A stretch of 64,000 nucleotides of DNA from Rhodanobacter sp. Root480 (GTDB taxonomy: Bacteria > Pseudomonadota > Gammaproteobacteria > Xanthomonadales > Rhodanobacteraceae): NCBI RefSeq assembly GCF_001426645.1, contig NZ_LMEX01000002.1, forward strand, positions 888,322 through 952,321. Direction: 5' to 3'. Shown here piece after piece: positions 26,040 to 33,482 of the stretch; position 1 is the first letter of the stretch, and each line of letters opens with the position of its first letter. A program made the translations under genes and the position numbers. Under the pieces are notes generated by a model. The model was not told the DNA's origin. It did not search any database and was given only the letters and a program-made list of their open reading frames with translations.

Positions 26040-26212
26040 GGGGGCAACTCACTACAGGCAACGGTACCTGCCCCCAATGCTGCCCCTTGTTGCCCCCGGA
26101 TTACAATAGACGTGATCGGACACGACTGGACGGTGCAAAGACGCCAAGCCCTTGCTGCAGCTGGGTTGTCGAGGCGGTATTGGACGGGAATGGTCAGGAA
26201 TGGACACTGATT

Positions 26213-26247
26213 TGGTGGCTATGGGTGGAGGGGAAGCATAGCCACCA
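26213..26247. mobile_element. att site: copy of tRNA-Met 3' end with inverted acceptor repeat
   Basis: TGGTGGCTATGGGTGGA (26213-26229) is identical to the end of the tRNA-Met gene (41329-41345). Fourteen nt after the TGGTGGCTATG arm its exact reverse complement CATAGCCACCA appears (26237-26247), giving an 11-bp inverted repeat. It marks the junction of the two islands and is probably an integrase core site. No other tRNA part is present. Confidence 0.75.
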
Positions 26248-26303
26248 TCCGACCCAAGAACCTAGCATTTATGCGACTTCCCGCCGAGGCGGTTAGTCTC
26301 ACT

Positions 26304-26339
26304 GTAGCAGTTCTCGTAACACTTCTCGTAGCACTCGCC
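26304..26339 (+). repeat. Arm-like repeat, left end of island B
   Basis: Contains TTCTCGTAACACT followed by TCTCGTAGCACT, two direct copies of a CTCGTArCACT unit. About 32 of 36 positions match 41238-41273 at the other end of the island, in the same orientation. Likely integrase arm-type binding sites. Confidence 0.6.
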
Positions 26340-26500
26340 GTGGCAAAGGGGGCTTACGCCAGAAAATCTTGGCGCAAATTTTCGCTGGGGCATCAAATAA
26401 AGACAGCGTCAGGATCTCCCCCCGTGCCGGCACCTATTCGAGGGCGAATTGCGGACTCGAACCACTCCACTTCGCGCCCCTTCTACCGACGGGAAACACA

Positions 26501-26552
26501 CATGCGTGTTGACACGCATGGATAGCAACACTATCGTGTGTCGAAACACACG
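26501..26552 (+). promoter_or_regulatory. Nested palindromes upstream of the Xre gene
   Basis: Three inverted repeats in a row: CATGCGTGT-TG-ACACGCATG (26501-26520), GATAG-CAACA-CTATC (26521-26535) and CGTGTGT-CGAA-ACACACG (26535-26552). The first and third share the ACACrCG core. They fill the promoter of the Xre-type regulator and are the likely operators for autorepression. The part of the gap before this (26340-26500) shows only a 13-nt match to a tRNA T-arm at 26452-26464. Confidence 0.6.
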
Positions 26553-26563
26553 TGGAGTGTCGC

Positions 26564-27367
26564 ATGAGCGCTAACAAGGTCAAGAAGATCCGCACCCAAC
26601 TCTCAATATCGCAGCGTGAGCTTGCGGAACGAGCGGGGACCAGCCAGCAGCAGATCCAACGAATTGAGGCCGGGAAGATCACCACTAGCCTCACAATCGC
26701 CAAGGCAATCTGCGTCGCGCTCGGCAAGCCGCTTGAGGTTGTGTTTCCCGCCGCAGCAAAGGCATTGAATGAGCTGCGTAGCGAGCTTGAAGCAACTCGC
26801 TACATCACCGACGACGCGCTGTCGAAAGTCTCCAACGGCGGCATTGAAGCAGACGACTCGCAATGGTGGCTCAAGGTGCTCCTGAAGCGACAGCAAGAGC
26901 CGTTGGTGTTCGCGATTAGCGCGGAAGACAAGCGTCGACTCTATTCGGTCGTTCAAAGCGAGACAGATAGTTCGACGCTTGAGTTCGCTGTCTTCGATAG
27001 CAAAGACGCACGTTACGCACTTAACCTAAGCGAGGTCTCGTTCTGCCAGTTTCTTTTCGATCCAGTACACGACCACCGAGCACTTGCCCCTGTTGAAGAA
27101 AAGAAGGAAGCAGAGCACAACGTCTTCATCACAATGACCGGGGGTGGTCCGACGATTGGACTAGGTGTCGATGCAGACGATGCTGAGAGCGAGGACGATC
27201 CCGGACAGCTCGCCAACGTACTTTTCATGTTGGAGAGCGGTGCTTCTGACGCCGGTGACCGCTATCTCATCGTCGACGTGGATGGAGAGGACGCGTTCAT
27301 ACGTGCCGGCTCGGTCGCCCTCCTCAAGGTCGCCCTTTGGGCGATCGGGGAAGGATCGGACGACTAA
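26564..27367 (+). CDS. Xre-family regulator with long C-terminal domain
   Basis: 267 residues. The helix-turn-helix comes first: KVKKIRTQLSISQRELAERA then GTSQQQIQRIEAGKI (about 4-40), ending with LEVVFPAA. The remaining 200 residues are acidic, unrecognised, and include VFITMTGGGPTIGLGVDADD. GGAG six nt before the ATG at 26564 decides the start. Palindromes immediately upstream suggest self-regulation. It faces the TIGR04255 cassette tail to tail and may control the island; a type II antitoxin role is less likely because no toxin follows. Confidence 0.7.
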   Translation: MSANKVKKIRTQLSISQRELAERAGTSQQQIQRIEAGKITTSLTIAKAICVALGKPLEVVFPAAAKALNELRSELEATRYITDDALSKVSNGGIEADDSQWWLKVLLKRQQEPLVFAISAEDKRRLYSVVQSETDSSTLEFAVFDSKDARYALNLSEVSFCQFLFDPVHDHRALAPVEEKKEAEHNVFITMTGGGPTIGLGVDADDAESEDDPGQLANVLFMLESGASDAGDRYLIVDVDGEDAFIRAGSVALLKVALWAIGEGSDD

Positions 27368-27597
27368 CGGCAGCACATTCCGAACCAGCCAGCAATTCGG
27401 CAAGTCCGGCGGCCATCCGCAATTTCCAATTTCCCAAATGGTTGCGATCGAAACCTGCGGCTCTTCATCGTTGAACCAATGGCGGGAGAAATTGTAACCC
27501 TCACCCCTCCACATATTCGAGGGCTAGATGAGAATTAGAATTGTCGCTGCCCAACTCTCCGAATATTTCCGTTCAGTCATTCGCTCGCGCGTACCGA

Positions 27598-28194
27598 TCA
27601 GGCCGCTTCCCGATCGATTCGTTCGCCCGCGCGACACAAGTGCACAGAGAGCTTAATCAAAAGCATGTAGAACGCTGCCTGTGACAAGGTACAAAGACGT
27701 TTATCAGGAAGCTGGAGAAATTCGCGACGCACAGCCTGGATCGCGTCAAGCAAAACCACAGAGTCTTCCTCAAGCTCGCCTCCTCCGGGCAAGAAGAACA
27801 TATCCGTTGTCTCCTGCATCCGAATGGATCGCAACCTGCTTTCAATGGAATCTTTTGCGTAGCCACCTTTCGCGAAGGTCTCCCTCAACTTTGCCATTGA
27901 GGCGAGCGGCGCAACTAAGACAGACACCGGCAACGGGCGCTCATTCTCACCCGAAATGTCACAGCTATTCGAGACGATCATGATTCGCGTTAGGCGGCGA
28001 ATAATCTCTCCATTCCCACGCGTAACTACGAAATGCTTTTGATCGTAAACATCACCTTGCAACGCATGTTCAAGGGGATTGCCCAAGTAGTAGCGCATCT
28101 TTTCAGGGAAAAGATCGAGCTCTCTTCGCAAGCTTTCTCGCGACGGATCAGACAGATAGCTCGCTAAGGAAAGTTCTTCAAGTGGGCTTGCCAT
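27598..28194 (-). CDS. Unknown protein, third gene of TIGR04255 cassette
   Basis: 198 residues from the ATG one nt after the stop of the 104-residue gene, so translation is coupled. Not recognised. Visible features are a charged start (SLASYLSDPSRESLRREL), a QKHFVVTRGNGEIIRRLTRI segment, and IMIVSNSCDISGENERPLPV with a possible Cys/Asp site, then a helical C-terminus ending AGERIDREAA. DNA is more AT-rich than the core genome. Function unknown; the context suggests a component of a small three-gene system. Confidence 0.55.
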   Translation of the reverse strand: MASPLEELSLASYLSDPSRESLRRELDLFPEKMRYYLGNPLEHALQGDVYDQKHFVVTRGNGEIIRRLTRIMIVSNSCDISGENERPLPVSVLVAPLASMAKLRETFAKGGYAKDSIESRLRSIRMQETTDMFFLPGGGELEEDSVVLLDAIQAVRREFLQLPDKRLCTLSQAAFYMLLIKLSVHLCRAGERIDREAA

Positions 28195-28195
28195 A

Positions 28196-28510
28196 CTAGC
28201 TGAGCAAACCTTCCAGATCATCCCAGATCAGCACCTGATCTTCGGCCGCCAAACGAGACTGACTCGCCTCGAAACGCTCTGTGAATTTGCGAAAGAAATG
28301 ATCAAGTGATGGATCAAGAACTGCCGTGACCTTGGTCACTCGTGCCGTAGACGGATGAGCGTCAAACACACGCCAACGCTTGACCGGTGCTTCTGGCCTC
28401 TCGGGCACTGTTGACTGAACAAATTGTAGCGACGCAAGAGTGCCAACCGTGGCACTAATTGCCACCACTGCACAAAAGTTTCTAACACCGCTGTACTCAA
28501 CGAGATTCAT
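28196..28510 (-). CDS. Small protein with N-terminal hydrophobic segment, TIGR04255 cassette
   Basis: 104 residues. Residues about 10-30 (NFCAVVAISATVGTLASLQF) are hydrophobic and could form a membrane helix or a signal-anchor; the remainder is soluble and ends DQVLIWDDLEGLLS. It overlaps the TIGR04255 gene by 14 nt and is followed after 1 nt by the third gene. No known family. It may tether the cassette's products to the membrane. Confidence 0.5.
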   Translation of the reverse strand: MNLVEYSGVRNFCAVVAISATVGTLASLQFVQSTVPERPEAPVKRWRVFDAHPSTARVTKVTAVLDPSLDHFFRKFTERFEASQSRLAAEDQVLIWDDLEGLLS

Positions 28511-29249
28511 AGATAGGCCCTCGATCCTTTAGCGCCGATTCCGAAATGATTGCAAAAAAAGCGTCTTTGACTTGCGTGTGCAGTTCCTCCAGCAAATCCG
28601 CTCCCTCCCGAAGGATGTCCTTGCTCTCAACGTTATGTATGACATCGATATCAACGAGACAACCGGTGCTTTCGTGCCCTAGCTTTTGCGCAGTCGCCAT
28701 GTTCGCGAGCTGCACGATTTTCGTAAATGAACCGCGAGTCTGTTCCGTTCTTATTTGCAGACTGCCGCTATCAACGGGCTGACTATCTATCAACAGATGC
28801 ACATCGGAAAAGTCGGCAATATTTTCGCTCTTGCCTTCAATCAAATTGACATATTTGAGACTTGCCCTAGTTACGTGTTCAACGATGTTAAAGCCCGCGA
28901 CCGCTGACCATACTTCTAGTATCAGCGCCTTGAAGTTAGACCACCCCTTGTATGAGTTAAGGGCAATGGTCAATATGTGCTCACCGATTACAATTACATA
29001 GCCTTCACCGATCAGCTTTTGCGATGGCATATAGCGCATTCCTGGATTTGCATCGAGGACAAACGACGGAAGCTGAATCGGGTTGAGGTTCTCAATCCCC
29101 GAAAATTTCATTCCGCCACCAGCGCTAAATAGCATGCCGGGTAGTAAGGACGCCGCGCCCTTCGACTCGAAGCGAATCTCACATAGAGCCTCGACAATTG
29201 TGTCCTTCTCAAGGCGCAGTGGTTGAAGCTTGTTTGCCTCGATGATCAT
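28497..29249 (-). CDS. TIGR04255-family protein
   Basis: 250 residues from the ATG at 29249. The opening PLRLEKDTIVEALCEIRFES is the family signature; later blocks are GEHILTIALNSYKGWSNFKA, VTRASLKYVNLI and GCLVDIDVI. TIGR04255 proteins are sporadically distributed in bacteria, often near defence genes, with no assigned biochemical activity. The start has only a distant GGAAGGA; a longer form beginning up to 51 residues earlier cannot be excluded. First gene of a tightly overlapping three-gene unit. Confidence 0.7.
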   Translation of the reverse strand: MIIEANKLQPLRLEKDTIVEALCEIRFESKGAASLLPGMLFSAGGGMKFSGIENLNPIQLPSFVLDANPGMRYMPSQKLIGEGYVIVIGEHILTIALNSYKGWSNFKALILEVWSAVAGFNIVEHVTRASLKYVNLIEGKSENIADFSDVHLLIDSQPVDSGSLQIRTEQTRGSFTKIVQLANMATAQKLGHESTGCLVDIDVIHNVESKDILREGADLLEELHTQVKDAFFAIISESALKDRGPIYESR

Positions 29250-29501
29250 GGGTGCGCGCTCGTCCTTCCAGTAGGCAAATTGGGCTGAGTATACGGCTAC
29301 GCATGATGTACGGCTACGTATGTGGGCCGGGTCACCTGTTGGCATATAGCCATCATTTTCGACTACGAGCAAGCGGAAATGTTCACTTTGCCGCTTCAAC
29401 AAGCGTCCTCAACGACACAGGGACGTATTTGTATAGAATTCCTTGATGGTACAATATGGCCTAACGAACGTTACGTCATTCTGTACCTATGGAGGGAACC
29501 G

Positions 29502-30197
29502 ATGAAGATCGTCAGTTACCTGCGCGTCTCCACCCGCAAACAAGGCAACAGTGGCCTAGGCCTGGAAGCCCAGCGGACGGCAATTGATGCCTACGCCGCG
29601 CAGCGGCAGGCAAGGGTCATTGAGACCTTCACCGAAGTTGAAAGCGGCAAGGTCAACACACGGCCGGAGCTACTGAAGGCACTGCACCTCGCCAAGGTCA
29701 CAGGAGCTACCCTGGTGATCGCCAAGCTGGATCGGCTCTCCCGCAATGCGGCCTTCCTGCTCAGGCTGCGCGATAGTGGTGTCCGCTTCGTGGCGGCGGA
29801 CATGCCGAACGCGAACGACCTCACGGTCGGCATCATGGCCCTTGTGGCCCAGCAGGAACGTGAGGCGATCTCCAAACGCACCAAGGAGGCGCTGGGAGCC
29901 GCCAAAGCCCGAGGAGTGCGCTTGGGTAACCCGAACGGCGCCGCGGCGTTGAGGCGCGCTGGGCGGGGCAATGCGGCGAGCGTGAAGGCCATCCGAGCTC
30001 ATGCCGATAGCCACGCACACAACCTGCAACCCGTCGTCACCGCATTAGCAGAGGAAGGCGTCTTCAGTCTTGGCGCTGTTGCCAATGCGTTGAATGAACG
30101 AGGCATGCTCACACCGCGAGGTGGGCAGTGGCACAAGTCCTCCGTCCGCAATCTACTTGCGCGACTCGATCCAGATGGGCGATCGGAACCAAGTTAG
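29502..30197 (+). CDS. Small serine recombinase (resolvase/invertase family)
   Basis: 231 residues with the catalytic YLRVSTRKQG (Ser10), KLDRLSRNAAFLLRL (active-site Arg region), and QQEREAISKRTKEALGAAKA, then a C-terminal helix-turn-helix-like region (FSLGAVANALNERG). GGAGGGAACC precedes the ATG. Length fits resolvases and invertases rather than large serine integrases. It overlaps the end of Res2 by 3-4 nt, convergently. Its substrate is unknown: it could resolve or invert part of the island. Confidence 0.85.
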   Translation: MKIVSYLRVSTRKQGNSGLGLEAQRTAIDAYAAQRQARVIETFTEVESGKVNTRPELLKALHLAKVTGATLVIAKLDRLSRNAAFLLRLRDSGVRFVAADMPNANDLTVGIMALVAQQEREAISKRTKEALGAAKARGVRLGNPNGAAALRRAGRGNAASVKAIRAHADSHAHNLQPVVTALAEEGVFSLGAVANALNERGMLTPRGGQWHKSSVRNLLARLDPDGRSEPS

Positions 30198-33100
30198 TCA
30201 TACACGCTACCCCGTGCGGCGAAGGCGACAAGTTCGATCTCCGACTTTGCTGCGACCGGGTTGATTACGAGGCGATGATCACCGACCCGGTATCTCCAAC
30301 GGCCCTTGAGATCGCCCTGTAATGGCTTGAACGTATCGCCTTGTACCTTGAAGGGAAATTCATAGTTCACAAGACCCATGATGGTTTCAAACACTCGACC
30401 TGCGAGCTTGCGATCAAGCTGACTGAGATCCTTCTGGAACTGTGCCCCAAAGCGAATTAGCCAAGGCGGTGGGCCTAGGTCAATGCGCTCAGAAAGGATG
30501 TGCATATCGACACGGGCGCTATCGAATGTCTTGGCTGACTTGATGCCGCTGCGAGGTGGTTTCTTGCCCTCACGCAGCGCCCAAAAAGTAGCCTCCAGAT
30601 CGAGAGGTGAGCAAACCCACTCGTATACGTCATCCTCTTTCGCTGCCACGGACTGCTTGATGTTGCTGGCCAAGCCACTATGAGCGGCGAGGATGTCCTG
30701 CACCTGCGCCGGTGCAAACGCCACATCCCAGCACCACTGACCGAACCCGCCCTTTTGGTTCACGCCTTGCACCCAAGCGTCGAGCGCAGCTCGCTTGGCC
30801 TTGTTCTGTTCGCTGTCCTCGCCCTTGATTTCCAGCACCAACGTCTTGCCGTTGGTCAGGCGCACCAGGAAGTCGGGAATGAATCGGCGGCGGGCACCGT
30901 TCCACAGGTAGTACACCTGAAACCCGAGATGGTCGTTCTTGGCATAAGCCTCCACCAACGGGCTGCTCTCGAATAGGTTGGCTGCGTGGCCCTCCCAGCC
31001 GCTGTCACCGACCATGCGGTTGATCTGCGACTTCACAGCATCAATTGTGGGCTTGGTGGTGTACCAGGTGCGCATGTAGCGGGTCGATCCGATCGGAAAC
31101 TCTTCGTCGAAGATCGGCTCCATGCGTTCGGAATTCTTTGAGTACACATGCCGAAGCAGATGCTGCACAACGAGGTCACGATTGAGTGCCAGCAGGATGC
31201 GCTTGCGCAACGGCTCGCTGTGATACAGCGACGGGATCACCAGTTTGTCGGAGTCGAAGAACTTCTCCAGCAGGCGGACCAGCTGTGCAACGAGGTACTC
31301 CGGGTTGCCTTGGAACTTTCCGCGCATCTCGTCGAATGCGTTGCGGGCCGACAGGAACAACAGTCGCTGCAACCGGAAGGCCTCAGGGATCAACTCCAGA
31401 TCAATGCGCTCCACCTTGCTCAGATCCGAAGCATTGCCCAGCGCGGGCGCCAGGTCGGCGCTGATCGGAGTCTGTGCCGGATCGAGCTCCAGCGGCTCCA
31501 GCTCATTCCACTTCACGTCGAGCACCGGCTTCACCACTGGGTCGACGCGCAGCACGTTTGGCCAGCGGATCTCAAGCGCGTTGCGCTCATCTAGTGACTC
31601 GATCATCTTACTCGGCTTGGGTGGTGGCGGTGCTTCGCCACCCTCGCCAACGTCCTGGAAGATCGAGAGCGGCACGCCGAAAATGTTGACGTACTCCGGA
31701 AGAAACAGTCCGTCGTCGTCCATCTCATAGCTCACGCGCCGGAGGCCGCGGCCGATCACCTGCTCGCACAACAGCTGGCTAGTGAAGGCGCGCAGACCCA
31801 TGATATGGGTGACGTTCTTTGCGTCCCAGCCTTCGGACAGCATGGCCACCGAGATCACGTTCTGCAGGTTCTGGCCGGCACTGCCGGGCTTGCCCACGTT
31901 GTCCACGATGGCCCGAAGCACTTCTTCCTTTTTCTGGGTCAGCAGTTCCGCCTTGCGCTGCTCGGAGAGCCCTGAAGACTCCACAATCGCCTGCAGGCGT
32001 GCCTCGTAGTCCTTGTCAGCGGGCGCGTTCTCACCCACCTCAGCCTTCTCCAGCACTCGCGAGTCCACCCTCAGCAGGCGGTCCTTCTCGTGCAACTCGG
32101 GCCAGAAGGCGTTACCACTGGCGAAGTAGTGCTCGATGCGTGCGGCCGTCTCCGTCTTGTTGCATACCGTCAGCATCACAGGTGGTGAGCTGTGGCCTAA
32201 CTCCTGCCAGCTATGCAGGGCGGCACGCCAATCGGCACCTAGCAGGGTGAAAGCATCCTGCACCAGCTTCGGCAGCGCCTCATGGGGTTGAGCGCCGCGC
32301 CGATTCAGATCCTCACCCACCTCGGGTTCGCGGTAAAGGTGATATAGCTTCGAGCGCAGCGTGGCGGCGTTGGGCAACGCATCGTCGCGCACGACCACGC
32401 GAGGCGTTTTCACCAGGCCAGCCTCGATCGCATCATTCAGCCCAAAATCGGAGACGATCCAGCCGAACAAGCCTTTCTCCGTGTTGGATCGACCGGTGGG
32501 TGCGAACGGAGTTGCCGAGAGATCAAAACAACGCTGCACGCGGCGGGTCTTGTGGATACGGTCGAGTCCCTCGATCCAGCGGGTCGCCTCCTCCAGATCC
32601 AGGCCCATCTCTGCCGCACGTTTCTTGGTGGCGCTGTCGCGCTTGTCGTCCGCGCTCATCCGATAGGCATGGTGCGCCTCATCGTTGATCACCACGAGGT
32701 CTTTGTAACTCGCCAGCTTGCCGAGCACGCGCCGGGTGAACGCTTCGTCGGATTCCTTCCCCTTGCGCACGACTGAGCGAGTGGGTTCCTTCAGAGGCAT
32801 CAGGGTGTGCCAGTTCTCCACCAGCAGCTCAGCGCGATTCAGTCGCTGTCGCTGGGCATCGGTCGGACACATTCCGAATTCATCATAGACATTGGCGGGG
32901 TTGCCAGGCATCAGCACCTGCAGGCGTTCACGCACGGTCAGACCGGGTGCGACGATGAAGATCGCGCTGGAGAAGTCCTTGTTGCGCTTCGGGTAGGCCT
33001 GGGCGTTCAACACCTGCCAAGTGATGATCATCGCCATCACTGCGGTTTTGCCGCTACCTGTCGCCATTTTGTTGCACAGGCGCGACCAGGGACCGCCATC

Positions 33101-33472
33101 GCCCGGCACGTAGATCCCTTGCTTGTATTCCGCGGCAGCCTCGACCCACCAGATCAGCGTCTCAATGGCTTCCAGCTGACAGAAGTAGAAAGGATGTTGC
33201 CGCGCCTCGCGGTCGTACCAGTGCTCCAGCAGGCTGCGCGTCACGCTGGTGATGCCGGGGTAGTCCGCCTCGCGCCAGGCATCCACCCGTTCGCGTATGC
33301 GCATCACGTCATCCAGCGACTCAGTGCGACGCGTGTTCTCGCGCGTGTCGATGATGTCGTAGCCGGCCGGGCGGCGCCCATCAATTAGCTGCAGGCGGCC
33401 GTCCTTGTCCGCCCAGTGGCGAGCCGGGCGCACGAAAGGGGAATTGATGATCAGCGACTTCGGTGCAGTCAT
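30194..33472 (-). CDS. Type III-like Res helicase-nuclease with C-terminal RelE-like domain (Res2)
   Basis: 1092 residues. SF2 motifs: ATGSGKT (137-143), VINDEAHHAYR, LSATPFA, CEQVIGRGLRR. The nuclease follows as FIPDFLVRL then LVLEIKGEDSEQNKAKRAAL. About 90 further residues (about 1001-1092) look like a RelE toxin: FQKDLSQLDRKLAGRVFE, LQGDLKGRWRYRVGDHRL and AFAARGSVYD, keeping the conserved Arg and terminal Tyr. GAGGAG six nt before the ATG at 33472 supports the start. Partner is Mod2, whose stop lies 10 nt upstream. Res1 of island A lacks the tail. Confidence 0.85.
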   Translation of the reverse strand: MTAPKSLIINSPFVRPARHWADKDGRLQLIDGRRPAGYDIIDTRENTRRTESLDDVMRIRERVDAWREADYPGITSVTRSLLEHWYDREARQHPFYFCQLEAIETLIWWVEAAAEYKQGIYVPGDGGPWSRLCNKMATGSGKTAVMAMIITWQVLNAQAYPKRNKDFSSAIFIVAPGLTVRERLQVLMPGNPANVYDEFGMCPTDAQRQRLNRAELLVENWHTLMPLKEPTRSVVRKGKESDEAFTRRVLGKLASYKDLVVINDEAHHAYRMSADDKRDSATKKRAAEMGLDLEEATRWIEGLDRIHKTRRVQRCFDLSATPFAPTGRSNTEKGLFGWIVSDFGLNDAIEAGLVKTPRVVVRDDALPNAATLRSKLYHLYREPEVGEDLNRRGAQPHEALPKLVQDAFTLLGADWRAALHSWQELGHSSPPVMLTVCNKTETAARIEHYFASGNAFWPELHEKDRLLRVDSRVLEKAEVGENAPADKDYEARLQAIVESSGLSEQRKAELLTQKKEEVLRAIVDNVGKPGSAGQNLQNVISVAMLSEGWDAKNVTHIMGLRAFTSQLLCEQVIGRGLRRVSYEMDDDGLFLPEYVNIFGVPLSIFQDVGEGGEAPPPPKPSKMIESLDERNALEIRWPNVLRVDPVVKPVLDVKWNELEPLELDPAQTPISADLAPALGNASDLSKVERIDLELIPEAFRLQRLLFLSARNAFDEMRGKFQGNPEYLVAQLVRLLEKFFDSDKLVIPSLYHSEPLRKRILLALNRDLVVQHLLRHVYSKNSERMEPIFDEEFPIGSTRYMRTWYTTKPTIDAVKSQINRMVGDSGWEGHAANLFESSPLVEAYAKNDHLGFQVYYLWNGARRRFIPDFLVRLTNGKTLVLEIKGEDSEQNKAKRAALDAWVQGVNQKGGFGQWCWDVAFAPAQVQDILAAHSGLASNIKQSVAAKEDDVYEWVCSPLDLEATFWALREGKKPPRSGIKSAKTFDSARVDMHILSERIDLGPPPWLIRFGAQFQKDLSQLDRKLAGRVFETIMGLVNYEFPFKVQGDTFKPLQGDLKGRWRYRVGDHRLVINPVAAKSEIELVAFAARGSVYD

Positions 33473-33482
33473 GATCTGCTCC

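Larger units (their letters stand above)
1..26247. mobile_element. Genomic island A (left end outside window)
   Basis: Accessory segment ending at a copy of the tRNA-Met 3' end (26213-26229). It carries its own tyrosine integrase (24816-26039) next to that site, an IS remnant, a phage-type YqaJ/DUF932/RadC module and a dense set of restriction, helicase and toxin-antitoxin genes. No other copy of the 17-nt att core was noticed to the left within the window, so the left boundary probably lies upstream. The boundary at 26247 is inferred from the att-like inverted repeat. It is also possible that A and B are parts of one composite island. Confidence 0.65.
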
